Below, piece after piece: positions 18,435-28,867 of a stretch of 64,000 bases of DNA; within the stretch, counting starts at the first letter, position 1, and every line of letters starts with the position of its first letter. The notes below the pieces were generated by a model. It was not told the DNA's origin. It ran no database searches and saw nothing but the letters and a program-made list of their open reading frames with translations. The position numbers and the translations under genes were made by a program. This stretch comes from Chitinophagaceae bacterium PMP191F (lineage in GTDB: Bacteria > Bacteroidota > Bacteroidia > Chitinophagales > Chitinophagaceae), in the NCBI GenBank assembly GCA_001302245.1, contig LGYU01000021.1, positions 1 through 64,000 of the forward strand, read 5' to 3'.

Positions 18435-19166
18435 TTACAGCCAGTTATATTTTTGTATTAGTTTATCTTTCTGACTACGTGCTACGGGAAGAATAGCTTT
18501 GTTAACCATTGTTAGCATGCCTTCGTTGCGATTAAAATGAGTAACATGGTTTAGGTTAATAATATACTGACGGTGTATGCGCAGAAAATGACTTTCTTCC
18601 AAAACATCCTGTATGTCTTTTAATGTTTTTGACAAAACAAATAAACGGCCATCTGCAAGCAGGAGTTTTGAATAATTGCTTGCCGCTTCTGCATATAAAA
18701 TATCCTTCAGTTCAATGAAAGCAATGCCATTCTGAGAAGGTACTGCAATTTTAGTTATAGCGGCTCCCTGCATTTGCGATTGTAACTGGGTCAGTTGAGC
18801 ATTTATAGGCTTAAATTGCTGTGTAACTTTATCAACCGCTATTATCAGCTCGGTTACATCTACCGGCTTTACTAAATAATCTAACGCATTAAATCGAAAG
18901 GCTTTAAGTGCATAGTGATTGTATGCGGTAACAAATATCACAGCAAAGCGAAGCGGCATTAATTTTTCCAGCAATTCAAATCCATTAATTTCTGGCATTT
19001 CCACATCCAGGAAAACAATACCAGGATTAATCATTTCTATTTCTTCCAAGGCCTTTCGGGAACTATTAAAAATGTCAATAGATGTTATTTGCAGACAATG
19101 ACGCTCCAATTGTAGTTTTAGTAAACTGGTGCTGTCCGGTTCATCATCAATGATAACAACTTTCAT
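18435..19166 (-). CDS. LytTR-type response regulator
   Basis: A 243-residue protein. The receiver domain (1-120) has the acidic pair D7/D8, the phosphorylation site D54 in FLDVEMPE, T80 and K100 in YLVKP. A LytTR DNA-binding domain follows (about 138-243), with YAEAASNYSKLLL and LRIHRQYIINL. It lies 6 bases after the sensor kinase gene and is its partner. Confidence 0.96.
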   Translation of the reverse strand: MKVVIIDDEPDSTSLLKLQLERHCLQITSIDIFNSSRKALEEIEMINPGIVFLDVEMPEINGFELLEKLMPLRFAVIFVTAYNHYALKAFRFNALDYLVKPVDVTELIIAVDKVTQQFKPINAQLTQLQSQMQGAAITKIAVPSQNGIAFIELKDILYAEAASNYSKLLLADGRLFVLSKTLKDIQDVLEESHFLRIHRQYIINLNHVTHFNRNEGMLTMVNKAILPVARSQKDKLIQKYNWL

Positions 19167-19172
19167 CTACGT

Positions 19173-21281
19173 TTATTTTACTGCTAATTTAATAACAACT
19201 TTGGTACCTGCCGGTTCATAATTATCGGTCTGCAAATCTTCTACTATTATCTCTGCCCCTGCTTTATATTTTTCATTCAATAATTCGATTCGTTCGGCAG
19301 TGACGCGTGTTCCATGCGAAGCATATTGCATTCCTGCCCTGCTTTTTATTTCAGCTGCCCTCGCTCTGCCTATGCCGTTGTCAATTATTGAAATAACCAG
19401 TATACCTGCATCTATATTGTGCGCAATATGTATCTGGATCGACCCTCCTTCAGCTTTGTGCATAAGGCCATGCCAGATAGCATTTTCTACATAAGGTTGT
19501 ATAAGCATGGGAGGAATGTCAATAAAGTCACATTCTACGTTATCATCTATTTCGATATTGTAGTGCAGTTTTGTTTTAAAACGCATCGCTTCCATTTCCA
19601 GATACAATTTAAGTAATTCCAATTCAGAAGTAAGTACAATCGTATTAGTGCGGGAATGATCCAGGATCATGCGGATCAGCTTTGAGAACTTGGTCAGATA
19701 TGTGGAGGCTGCTTGCGTATCGTTTTGTTCTGCATAGAGTTTGATAGAATTAAGACAGTTAAAAATGAAATGTGGGTTCATCTGTGCCTGCAATGCTGCA
19801 TAGCTAACATCATTCAGACGATTTTTATACTCTGCCTCTTTCAGTTTCTTTTGCGCCTTCTCGGCTTCCAATTCATTTTTCAGGTTCAGGTTTTTTATTC
19901 TTGATCGAAAAAAAAGATAAAGCCCAAATAACAAAATTGCAATAACGCCAACAACAGTATAAAGCCATTGCTGTTTAAACCGGAGTTCATTCACTTCTTT
20001 TTCTTTGCTTAATGCATTTAGTCGGGTTTGCTGCAAGTTATAGGCGTAGCGCATGGAATCTTTCTGCTTGCTATATTCGTACTCCACTTCATGTCGTGTA
20101 ATTTCTTTGTCTTTCTCTGTGTTATACAAACTATCTGTATAAATACTATATTCCTTATAAATTGAGAGAGCTTTTCTATCTTTGCCTTGTAAAGCATAGG
20201 CCTTCGATAGTTCTGGCAAAAATTCTTTTAGTTGAACCCAATCTTTAATTGGTATAGAAATGCTTCGCATTTTTTGAAGATAGTCCACTGCCTGCTGTAA
20301 GAGTGACGCATCCGCATGTTCTTTCTGTATAGCTAACTGCAGATAGTTTTTTCCGGCATAACCATAATAGATTGCCAGGTATTCTCTTGCAAACTTATTA
20401 CCCAACCCTTCGGTCATGCTGATTGCCCGTTTGTAATAGTCAAGCGATAGATTGTACTTCTTATTTAAATAATAGATATTGCCAATTTTACCTAGCGTAG
20501 AAGCAATATCATCTTTTTCATCAATCTTCCTGAACGTAATTAATGCTTTTTGTTCATTATCTAATGCGGTAGCATAATCTTCAATACGGGCATATATTAC
20601 TCCCATTCTGCTTAAAACAGATGCGATATTTCTTTCATTTTGAATTGCCTGGTTTAGTTCCAGTGCTTTTTTATAATCTTCAATAGATGCCCGGTAATTT
20701 TTTAATGACTCATGTGACTCAGCTATATTCTGCCAGACACCTTGTTCATTCAATTTTTTATCTGAAATATGATAAAGGGAAATTGCCTGCTTAAAATAAT
20801 CTATCGCTTTCATAAACTTATACTGTGCATGATAGACGCCGCCAATATTGTTCAGGTTTGCAGCTATGGCTATAGTATCATGCAGTTCTTCGTTGTATTT
20901 GATAGCCTCCTGATAGTGTGCAATGGCTTGTTCATAATTGTTTTTTGCCCAATTATTGGCACCCAATGCTGTTACAGATCTTGCGATCCCTTTTTTCCAT
21001 TGCAGTTTTTTTGCAAGGTCAAGTGCCTGGAATGCGTATTGGATTCCTTTGTCCGGGTTAACGGCGAAGTATGAAAATGCAACGTTATGTAATAAGCCGG
21101 CTTTTACAGTATCTTCTTTGGCAGAATATTTGGATAACAGGACCAGCAAAGAATCCACGCGTTGTTGCTCTTTTCGTTGTGCAAAAAGAAAGAATGGACA
21201 AAGTAGGATTGCCAGCAGAATATTCAAAGCGATATTGCGCATCATCAGAAAAGTTAGAACATTTCCATTAAACAGGTACAT
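19173..21281 (-). CDS. TPR sensor histidine kinase (LytS/YehU type)
   Basis: A 702-residue kinase, or 689 from the second good Met at 21242. It has a signal peptide, then about six TPR repeats in the periplasm (about 75-390: EQAIAHYQEAIKYNEEL, YFKQAISLY), one membrane segment near 430-450 (WLYTVVGVIAILLFGLYLFF), a coiled coil, and the His_kinase core. The phosphorylated His is H504 in QMNPHFIFNCLNSIKLY, and the ATP-binding domain shows IDNGIG. The periplasmic TPRs probably read a protein or peptide, perhaps one of the secreted Sel1/WG proteins beside it. Confidence 0.95.
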   Translation of the reverse strand: MYLFNGNVLTFLMMRNIALNILLAILLCPFFLFAQRKEQQRVDSLLVLLSKYSAKEDTVKAGLLHNVAFSYFAVNPDKGIQYAFQALDLAKKLQWKKGIARSVTALGANNWAKNNYEQAIAHYQEAIKYNEELHDTIAIAANLNNIGGVYHAQYKFMKAIDYFKQAISLYHISDKKLNEQGVWQNIAESHESLKNYRASIEDYKKALELNQAIQNERNIASVLSRMGVIYARIEDYATALDNEQKALITFRKIDEKDDIASTLGKIGNIYYLNKKYNLSLDYYKRAISMTEGLGNKFAREYLAIYYGYAGKNYLQLAIQKEHADASLLQQAVDYLQKMRSISIPIKDWVQLKEFLPELSKAYALQGKDRKALSIYKEYSIYTDSLYNTEKDKEITRHEVEYEYSKQKDSMRYAYNLQQTRLNALSKEKEVNELRFKQQWLYTVVGVIAILLFGLYLFFRSRIKNLNLKNELEAEKAQKKLKEAEYKNRLNDVSYAALQAQMNPHFIFNCLNSIKLYAEQNDTQAASTYLTKFSKLIRMILDHSRTNTIVLTSELELLKLYLEMEAMRFKTKLHYNIEIDDNVECDFIDIPPMLIQPYVENAIWHGLMHKAEGGSIQIHIAHNIDAGILVISIIDNGIGRARAAEIKSRAGMQYASHGTRVTAERIELLNEKYKAGAEIIVEDLQTDNYEPAGTKVVIKLAVK

Positions 21282-21532
21282 TGTTTTATAAAACTATTAT
21301 ACAAAACTATTGCTAATCAATGCTATTGAGCAGGCAGCGCCTTTTTTCATGTAAACGGAAGGAAAGTTGATGCAAAAGAATGTTCTTCGTTCACTCAAAA
21401 AAACGGTTACCCACCAGGTAAAAAAGGTGATTTGCTCAATAACAACATGAATTATTTAACCTATTTCGTTTCTTTGAAAAACGCTTGAGTAATACATTCA
21501 TTTTACATTATTGTTTTATCAAAAAAATAGTT

Positions 21533-21910
21533 ATGAGGAAAAAATATTTTTTCTGCATTACCATTGTAGCCATTCTGTTGTTGATAACAGGCATTTCATC
21601 CGCTTTTAAACGTGGCGAAGATCAATGTACAGAATGGCAGCGGTCAAATGCGCATAACATTGAGTTTAGATGGTGCAAAGATCCGTCGATGTTTAATTCA
21701 ACTACTTACCAATTTCACAACGGCTATTCTTTTAAAGTATGGTATTATTTCAGAATTGATTATACAAACGGCGAAAGCTTTACTGGTAATACGATCCTGG
21801 ACCCAGGAGAGGACTCTGGTAAAGGAAGTATGTATAAAAGAACACCACGTGTTTGGACTATTACTAAAAAACAGAAAAAGGATGCTTCCGGACGATGGAC
21901 CGATTTCTAA
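21533..21910 (+). CDS. Small secreted Cys-containing protein
   Basis: A 125-residue protein of unknown family. It begins with a signal peptide (RKKYFFCITIVAILLLITGI) and a short mature domain with C-TEWQRSN and FRWCKDPSMFN. The pattern Cys-x-x-Trp ... Ile-x-Phe-x-x-Cys recalls the N-terminal domain of the protein at 13606-15237. I take the ATG at 21533; the frame extends to a TTG at 21485 but without sense. It stands 84 bases before the next secreted protein on the same strand and diverges from the kinase operon. Confidence 0.75.
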   Translation: MRKKYFFCITIVAILLLITGISSAFKRGEDQCTEWQRSNAHNIEFRWCKDPSMFNSTTYQFHNGYSFKVWYYFRIDYTNGESFTGNTILDPGEDSGKGSMYKRTPRVWTITKKQKKDASGRWTDF

Positions 21911-21993
21911 TATTGGTTGTTCATAGGTATGGAACGTAAATATTATTTTTTTAGTGCGAATGTTATTATGCCGGAAACCCAAATGGAACTCAA

Positions 21994-24018
21994 ATGCTAA
22001 AATCATTATTAATACTTCTTTTTTCAATGGCTGTCGTGCTTACAGTGCCAGGGCAAACTGCCAGTTCCGGGCAGGGAACAGATGCCTGCATTAAGGCCAT
22101 TGAACTGAAATATAAACCTATAAAGGACGGCCTAAGGAAAAAGTATTATTATACGAAGCCTTACACTGGTGTAGCATTTGCACATGAATGCTGGTCGGGC
22201 GAGGAGGTTTGCATTAAACACAATAGCCGTAAGTGCTGTATCTGTCCAGAGCTGTATAGAAAAGAATATGATAACATAGAAAGTAGACAAAGCAGCGAGG
22301 TGCAAAAATGTTATGAACAGGGACGAAAAGAAACGGAAAATAAAGCAGAAACAGCGAGTACACCTGATGCAAATGTTTCAAAAACGGCTACAGTCAATTC
22401 AACTTCCACAGTGTCTGCCGACCAATTAAATAATAAGGTAACGGCATCACAGCAAGTGTTACCATCTCCTGCTAAAGGCAGCAATTACCAGGCACAACAA
22501 CAAAACATACAAAATCTTGAAAAAACAAAGGAATATGCAAACAGTATGGTTGGTTTGCCACAAACGCAATCACTAAACCAAAGCATCCGGGATTTTGGCG
22601 CTGCACTACAAAATTACCAGGCAAGCAGGCAAAGGGACGCAGAGAACAGGGAAAACAGGCGTGTGCAGCAGAATCAAAACGCGGCAAATTATATCAACTG
22701 TGAATTAGACCGGGTAACCAATAAATATTTCATGACAGAATACCCATATACATTTTCCTGTATGGAAGAGCTGGAACCTTCGATGAAAACGTCTGCATCA
22801 TCAACGATGGGTAATGTAAAAGGTTATATTGATTCAATAAATTTATACTATCAGGGTAATAATTATTCAGAAGGCATTGCTTTGCTTTATGATAAAAGAA
22901 TAAAATCTATTCTTGAAAATAATTTTTTAGATGTAAGCCCTGTTACAAGGACGCTCGATGATATGTATGTTCTTGTACATTATACGACATTATACAACTA
23001 TAGCTATAAAGAAAAAAAGGAACTGGAAAAACAATTGGCAAAGGGTGTATATTCAAGTCCACAACTATTAGGTGTTGGAGTTGCAAGTCTTTTTAAGCAA
23101 AAAAATATTGAATATGCGTCCTTCTGTTTTACCGAGTTGCTAAAACAAAACAGCCCAGCCTACTTTAAAAAGATAGCTGCATTATTCTTAGGAGTAATAA
23201 AAAAGAAACAGGGCATAGATAATAATAGCAATGACCTATTGAATGAGGCAATTTATTTGCTGGATAAGGCTTATTCAATTCCACAGTCTGAGTTTTTAAA
23301 TATTCAGGACAGTTATTCCAACGGAAAATATACAGATAATTATTCCGGCTTGTTTGTTTATCCACAGTATAACCAGTTACTTCAATTAGCGATTATACAA
23401 GAAATTGCTCATGCGTTTAGCTACAAATACACGTTAACGAATAATCAATTATACCTTCAGGATGCTTTTGATTATTACTATAATTTCCCCGCTTCAATTG
23501 CAAAGACCGGAGATGAAAATAAACCCTTGCTATTAAATGAAAAGATCCAGAAAAATGCAAATGAATTATATAATAAAGCTCTTCAAAATGAGAAAAATAA
23601 CAACCTTACTGAAGCATTTAAATTTTATTTACAGGCTGCAGAATTAGGTGATGCCGATGCACAGGCGTCAGTAGGTGATGCTTATGCTGATGGAATAGGT
23701 ATTGAAAAAGATTTTTCGAAAGCAGTTGAATGGTATCAAAAATCTGCGCAACAGGGAAATGCAGGCGGTTATTTTGGACTAAGCGGACAATATTATTTTG
23801 GAGAAGGAGTTGAGAAAAGCGTTAAGGATGCAATCAGTTGGGCGCTAAAAGCTTCAGAGAGAGGGCATGGGGGAGCAAAATATTTTCTTGGTAAGATGTA
23901 TGAAAATGGAGAAGGCGTTCAGAAAGATAGAAGGCAAGCAATGCTTTGGTATTTAAAATCTGCCGGGCAGGGATATGAAAAAGCGAAAGTAAAGCTGCAG
24001 GAAATGGAGAAAATGTAA
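21994..24018 (+). CDS. Secreted Sel1-repeat protein
   Basis: A 674-residue protein with a signal peptide, then a Cys-rich block (about 65-92: CWSGEEVCIKHNSRKCCICPE), a Ser/Thr/Gln-rich linker (about 115-180), a helical middle region (about 190-520) with no known family likeness, and four C-terminal Sel1 repeats (about 530-670: AQASVGDAYADGIGIEKD; GGYFGLSGQYYFGEGVEK; AKYFLGKMYENGEGVQKD). Sel1 repeats bind proteins. It is the second secreted Sel1 protein flanking the TPR kinase operon and probably belongs to the same system. Confidence 0.85.
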   Translation: MLKSLLILLFSMAVVLTVPGQTASSGQGTDACIKAIELKYKPIKDGLRKKYYYTKPYTGVAFAHECWSGEEVCIKHNSRKCCICPELYRKEYDNIESRQSSEVQKCYEQGRKETENKAETASTPDANVSKTATVNSTSTVSADQLNNKVTASQQVLPSPAKGSNYQAQQQNIQNLEKTKEYANSMVGLPQTQSLNQSIRDFGAALQNYQASRQRDAENRENRRVQQNQNAANYINCELDRVTNKYFMTEYPYTFSCMEELEPSMKTSASSTMGNVKGYIDSINLYYQGNNYSEGIALLYDKRIKSILENNFLDVSPVTRTLDDMYVLVHYTTLYNYSYKEKKELEKQLAKGVYSSPQLLGVGVASLFKQKNIEYASFCFTELLKQNSPAYFKKIAALFLGVIKKKQGIDNNSNDLLNEAIYLLDKAYSIPQSEFLNIQDSYSNGKYTDNYSGLFVYPQYNQLLQLAIIQEIAHAFSYKYTLTNNQLYLQDAFDYYYNFPASIAKTGDENKPLLLNEKIQKNANELYNKALQNEKNNNLTEAFKFYLQAAELGDADAQASVGDAYADGIGIEKDFSKAVEWYQKSAQQGNAGGYFGLSGQYYFGEGVEKSVKDAISWALKASERGHGGAKYFLGKMYENGEGVQKDRRQAMLWYLKSAGQGYEKAKVKLQEMEKM

Positions 24019-24137
24019 AAGTCAATGGAGTCAGTTCTGGAGTATTTAAATCTGACTTAAAGTGGATGATTTCTTCATCGTTCGCTTTCTTCTTGAAATA
24101 GTTGACGAATCTTTATTGCATAAATATTTATAGTTAA

Positions 24138-24404
24138 TGTCATGGCAGTACACCGGATGCTGTTCAATATACTTTACCGATTGTCTGCACAAAAAATGAA
24201 AGGGTGGAAGTGCGATCGTCTACTTCAATATTAATATATAAAGAAAAAGCGACAGTAAAGGTTGAAGCAACCAGGCTATTCAGACTAACCGGTGATGTAA
24301 AAAGGATCTTTCATTTTGTTCCCGGCATGGAAGCTGTTGTATTGTATTTTAATGACAATGAGGTGCGGGTCACTATTTCTGTTCAGATAAGAGATGGCTT
24401 ATAA
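24138..24404 (+). other. Open frame without start codon, possible gene fragment
   Basis: A plus-strand frame is open for 88 codons (DAVQYTLPIVCTKNERVEV, then VEATRLFRLTGDVKRIFHFV) to a stop at 24402. It has no ATG, only an internal GTG at 24204. The amino acid use looks like protein, so it may be a fragment. The rest of 24019-24490 shows nothing else. Confidence 0.3.
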
Positions 24405-24490
24405 AAGAAGCGAGGCTTTGGGGCTATATTAATAACCGGGCTATCCTGATATAAACTACAGAACAATAGAATGATGCATTGTAGAATAAT

Positions 24491-24523
24491 AAAAAAGGTT
24501 ATTGAACATCAATAACCTTTTTT
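24491..24523. terminator. Bidirectional terminator
   Basis: A perfect 15-bp stem (24491-24505 with 24509-24523) with an ACA loop and A and T runs on its outer ends. It closes the metal efflux operon on the minus strand and any plus-strand transcript from the left. Confidence 0.9.
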
Positions 24524-24542
24524 GTTGTCAGCATATTGTTGA

Positions 24543-27500
24543 TCAGGCTTTCGGTTCCTCATTCCTTTTATAGGCTGCAGAATCAAATTTTCTATAGGCC
24601 CAGCCGAATATGAGCGGAAATACCCATAATGAAAACAGCATAGCACAAAGAATACCACCAATAACCACCCTGGCCAGCGGCCTGGAACTTTCTGAGCCAA
24701 TGCCATGCGAAACGGCAGCGGGGAACAATCCTATAGCTGCCATCATCGCTGTCATCATTACAGGACGTATACGTGAATTAACCCCCAGTTTTATGGATGT
24801 ATATAACGAACTGCTTTGTCCTTTAATATCTTCCAGGTTGTGTTTGAAAATAGTGATCAGCAGTACACCATCCTGTATACAGATACCAAACAATGCAATA
24901 AAACCGATACCCGCGGAAATACTGAAATTGGTGCCGGTAATATGTAAAGCCGCTAAACCACCCACGATAGCAAAAGGAACGTTTAAGAACACCAATGCTG
25001 CATCTTTCAGGTTGCCAAACATGGTGAACAACAGTATGAAGATGAGCAACAGGCTGATTGGTACTACCTGCGCCAGCCGTTTGGTAGCACGTTGCTGGTT
25101 TTCAAAATCGCCCTGCCATGCCATGTTATAGCCTCTTTTTAACTGTACTTTTTGTCTTACTTTTTCCTGTGCTTCTGTAATGGTGCTTCCCATATCCCGT
25201 CCGCGTACTGAGAATTTCAATGCGGAATATCGCTGATTGTCATCACGGAATATAAGACAAGGGCCGGTTTTCTGTGTAATGGTGGCAATTTCCTTGATGG
25301 GTACCTTGCTGCCATTTTGTGTAGGTACTAACAAATTGCCGATATCATCCGGAGTTTTCCTGAATTCTTCCGGTAATCGTATACGGATATCGAATGTTTT
25401 GATCCCTTCATATAAGGTGGAAGCTGCCACACCACCAATGGCCATAGCAATAACGGCGTCTGCATCTGCAGTGGCCACGCCGTACAGGGCCATCTTTTGC
25501 TGATCCAGGTTAATATCCAATTCCGGTTGACCGATATTGTGTATCACGCCCAGGTCTGCAATTCCTCTTACATCTTTCAAAATATTATAAACATCATTGA
25601 TCTTTCCTTCCAGGTAGTTCAGTGAGTCTCCGTATACTTTCACACAGATAGACCCCTTCACGCCCGAAACAGCTTCTTCCACATTGTCCATAATAGGCTG
25701 TGAGAAGTTGAGATCGGCACCGGGAATTACAGATAGTTCCTTGCTCATCTGATCAATCAGTTCTTCTTTGGAAATGTGTGGTTTCCAGTCTGCTTCCGGA
25801 TACAGCATTACTGAAAATTCATTGTTGTAAAAACCTGCCACGTCAGTTCCGTCATCAGGCCTGCCTGTTTGCGATACTGCATATTTTACCTGCGGAAAAT
25901 TCATTAAGGTTTTTCTTACCTGTTTTGATATTTCAACAGATTTTTCAAGCGAAATACTATAGGGCGTTTGTACACGCAACCAGATGGATCCTTCGTTCAG
26001 TTCCGGCAAAAATTCAGAACCAAGAAATCTGAAGGAATAAAGTCCGATAACCATCACAATAAACGATGTGATCACGACTACTTCTTTGTGTTTCCAGGCA
26101 TTGGTAAAGCCTTTTAACATCAAGCCTGTAAGATGATGTACGAACGGGTTGTGTTTTTCATGTACATTTTTCTTCAGCAACATGCTGATAAGCACTGGCA
26201 CAAGTGTTAAGGTGGTAATGAGTGCTCCCAGCAATGCAAATCCCAGTGTATAAGCCAGCGGGGAGAACATTTTACCTTCTACTTTCTGGAATGCAAAAAT
26301 GGGTAGCAGTCCGGTAATAATGATCACTTTGGCAAAAAAGATGGCCTTACCCAATTGAGCTCCGTTTTTTTTGATCAGCCCCAGTTTGGCAATTTTATTA
26401 AAACGGTCCATTCCCAATTCACGGGCCCGGTGATCCAGTATTACAAACATCCCTTCCACCATTACCACGGCACCATCTATAATAATACCGAAGTCAACAG
26501 CTCCGAGTGAAAGCAGGTTGGCCGACATACCCATGATGTGCAGGCAGATAAACGCAAACAATAATGCCATGGGGATAATGATCGATACAATCAGCGTGGT
26601 ACGCCAGTTGAACATAAATACAGATACCAGCAGGGTAACCAGCAGAATGCCTTCAATAAGATTGTGCAATACTGTATGCGTAGCATATTCAATAAGATCT
26701 GAACGATCGTAATAAGGAACGATCTTGGTGTCTGCCGGCAGTATGAGATTGTTAAGTTTGCTGATCTTCTCTTTGACAGCTTTTACTACTTCGGATGGGT
26801 TTTCTCCTTTGCGCATTACAATGATAGCTTCTACCACATCCTCCTCATTGGTAATATTTCTTTTGCCGGTTGAATCCTTCAATCCATTTGACCTGGCTAC
26901 CCAACCCAAACGTGGCAGGTTGGATATTTCAACCTGCGCCACATCTTTGATCAGGACAGGCACACCATTGTTATTGGTAACAATTACATTCTTTATTTCA
27001 TTGATGTCGTTCAGTAATCCTATTCCTCTAACTACATAGGCCTGGTCATTGCGGATGATCATATCACCGCCTATGTTGATGTTGGTTTTTTGTACAGCGG
27101 TAAAAATATCAAGCGATGTAATGTTGAGCGAAGCCAGCTTGCGGGGATCTACTTTTATTTCATAAGTTTTTGTTTTGCCGCCAAAGGCTGTAATGTCTGC
27201 AACACCCGGAACTGATTTCAGTTGCCGGTCAATCACCCAATCCTGCATGGTCTTCAGTTCCCGTACATCGCGTATGCTGCTTTTTAGCGTGTAGCGGAAG
27301 ATCTCACCGGTGGGTCCTGTTGGTGGTTGAACAGATGGCAGTACGTTGGGCGGTAAGGTAGCATTTCCCAGCAGATTCATTACCTGTTGCCTCGCCTGTG
27401 CGTCTTTTACATTGTCATCAAAAATGAGCTTGATATAAGAAAGCCCGAAAATAGTAGTGGAACGAAGGCTAACCTTCTGTTGCACAGGATTCATGGCTAT

Positions 27501-27719
27501 TTCAATGGGTATCGTTACAAATTTCTCTACTTCTTCGGCGCTTCTGCCCGGCCATTGTGTAATGATACTGATCTCTGTATTGGTAACATCCGGAAAGGCC
27601 TCAATGGGCATATTCCTGAATGTGATAATACCGGTAATGATCAGGATCAGGGAAACAAAAAGTATGAAATATTTGTTTTTGAGAGAGAAAGCAATTATAC
27701 CCTTCAGTACTTTGAGCAT
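24543..27719 (-). CDS. Heavy-metal RND efflux pump (CzcA/CusA type)
   Basis: A 1058-residue inner-membrane proton antiporter, the normal length. The HME signature in TM4 reads DFGIIIDGAVVMVEG (D409-G423); the two Asp residues carry protons. This DFG-x3-DGA form is typical of pumps for divalent metals (Co, Zn, Cd, Ni), while Cu/Ag pumps differ, so divalent metals are the likely cargo. Residues 1-30 form TM1, with the large periplasmic loops following TM1 and TM7. Third gene of the operon; 22 bases after the adaptor gene. Confidence 0.95.
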   Translation of the reverse strand: MLKVLKGIIAFSLKNKYFILFVSLILIITGIITFRNMPIEAFPDVTNTEISIITQWPGRSAEEVEKFVTIPIEIAMNPVQQKVSLRSTTIFGLSYIKLIFDDNVKDAQARQQVMNLLGNATLPPNVLPSVQPPTGPTGEIFRYTLKSSIRDVRELKTMQDWVIDRQLKSVPGVADITAFGGKTKTYEIKVDPRKLASLNITSLDIFTAVQKTNINIGGDMIIRNDQAYVVRGIGLLNDINEIKNVIVTNNNGVPVLIKDVAQVEISNLPRLGWVARSNGLKDSTGKRNITNEEDVVEAIIVMRKGENPSEVVKAVKEKISKLNNLILPADTKIVPYYDRSDLIEYATHTVLHNLIEGILLVTLLVSVFMFNWRTTLIVSIIIPMALLFAFICLHIMGMSANLLSLGAVDFGIIIDGAVVMVEGMFVILDHRARELGMDRFNKIAKLGLIKKNGAQLGKAIFFAKVIIITGLLPIFAFQKVEGKMFSPLAYTLGFALLGALITTLTLVPVLISMLLKKNVHEKHNPFVHHLTGLMLKGFTNAWKHKEVVVITSFIVMVIGLYSFRFLGSEFLPELNEGSIWLRVQTPYSISLEKSVEISKQVRKTLMNFPQVKYAVSQTGRPDDGTDVAGFYNNEFSVMLYPEADWKPHISKEELIDQMSKELSVIPGADLNFSQPIMDNVEEAVSGVKGSICVKVYGDSLNYLEGKINDVYNILKDVRGIADLGVIHNIGQPELDINLDQQKMALYGVATADADAVIAMAIGGVAASTLYEGIKTFDIRIRLPEEFRKTPDDIGNLLVPTQNGSKVPIKEIATITQKTGPCLIFRDDNQRYSALKFSVRGRDMGSTITEAQEKVRQKVQLKRGYNMAWQGDFENQQRATKRLAQVVPISLLLIFILLFTMFGNLKDAALVFLNVPFAIVGGLAALHITGTNFSISAGIGFIALFGICIQDGVLLITIFKHNLEDIKGQSSSLYTSIKLGVNSRIRPVMMTAMMAAIGLFPAAVSHGIGSESSRPLARVVIGGILCAMLFSLWVFPLIFGWAYRKFDSAAYKRNEEPKA

Positions 27720-27741
27720 AATAGTGATTTAAGGGATTCTC

Positions 27742-28845
27742 TTAATTATTCAGTGCATCATAGATCAGGATGGCCTGTGAGCCAATAAGCTTATCTCCCG
27801 GCTGTATGCCGGAGGAAATATATGTCTTATCACCCAGGGCACTAAGTATTTGTACCGGTGTAATGCGGACATCGTTTTTAGAATTGTACAGCAATACATA
27901 ATACTGGCTATGGTCAAATATTACAGACCGGGAAGAGATGCACATCGCCTGGTCTTTTTCCTGGTTTATCACTGTAACGCTGGCAAACATTTGTGGTTTC
28001 AACGCATAGTCATCATTGGAAAGCACCACGCGCATTTTCATCACCTTATTGTTGGGATCCAGTACGTTCATGATCTTGTCAACATGGCCTTTGAAAACTC
28101 TGCCCGGATAAGAAAGCGTGGTCACATTTACCTGGCTGCCTGCATGCACCCTGCTGATGTTGGATTCATACACATTGGCCTGTACCCATACATTTTTAAG
28201 ATCAGAAATGGTAAAGATGTTATTACTGTTATCTGCCCTGATAGATGTATTGTTGGTAATGTTTTTCTGTACAATAAATCCGCTGATGGGGGCTTTGACA
28301 ATGTAATCGCCCTGTATATTATCACCGTTGATCTTTAAAACGCGCTTTACCATTTCAAGCTGTGCTACTGCCTGATCATAATTGGTTTGTGCAGCAGTAA
28401 CATCCAGTTGTGAAGAAAGGCCACTTTTGAACAGGTCTGTCTGTGCATCCAGTTGTTTTTTAGCAGATGTAAGATTGGTTTCCGCTACTACCAGGTTATT
28501 GCTGTAACCCGCCATTTCACTGCTTCGTATACGCGCAAGTACCTGTCCCTTTTGTACAAAATCGCCGGCCTGTACCTTTACATCGCTTATAATACCGCTT
28601 ACAAGTGGGAAGATATTTACCTGATTGTCCTGGTTGAAATCAACAGTACCTGTAAAGGTGAGGGCATCTACCAATTGGGATGTTTTTACCGTATCAATAA
28701 CCAGTGTTTTCATCAGGCTGTCGGGGATAACGTAGCCGGTCCGTTCTTCGGGGGCTTTGTTTTCGGTGTTGCAGGCCGTATACATAACGATAATAGTCAG
28801 CGCTGCAATGCTTCCTTTTATTTTCAGTTTAACAAGCTGTAGCAT
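27742..28845 (-). CDS. Periplasmic adaptor lipoprotein (CzcB/CusB type)
   Basis: A 367-residue membrane fusion protein. It has a lipoprotein signal with Cys at about 25 (VMYTAC), a barrel-sandwich (FVQKGQVLARIRSSEM), an alpha hairpin (about 115-175), then PISGFIVQKNITN and a beta-barrel domain. There is no His-rich metal-binding extension. It joins the pump to the outer membrane channel. Confidence 0.94.
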   Translation of the reverse strand: MLQLVKLKIKGSIAALTIIVMYTACNTENKAPEERTGYVIPDSLMKTLVIDTVKTSQLVDALTFTGTVDFNQDNQVNIFPLVSGIISDVKVQAGDFVQKGQVLARIRSSEMAGYSNNLVVAETNLTSAKKQLDAQTDLFKSGLSSQLDVTAAQTNYDQAVAQLEMVKRVLKINGDNIQGDYIVKAPISGFIVQKNITNNTSIRADNSNNIFTISDLKNVWVQANVYESNISRVHAGSQVNVTTLSYPGRVFKGHVDKIMNVLDPNNKVMKMRVVLSNDDYALKPQMFASVTVINQEKDQAMCISSRSVIFDHSQYYVLLYNSKNDVRITPVQILSALGDKTYISSGIQPGDKLIGSQAILIYDALNN

Positions 28846-28867
28846 CTGAACAGATTGATTTAAGGCT

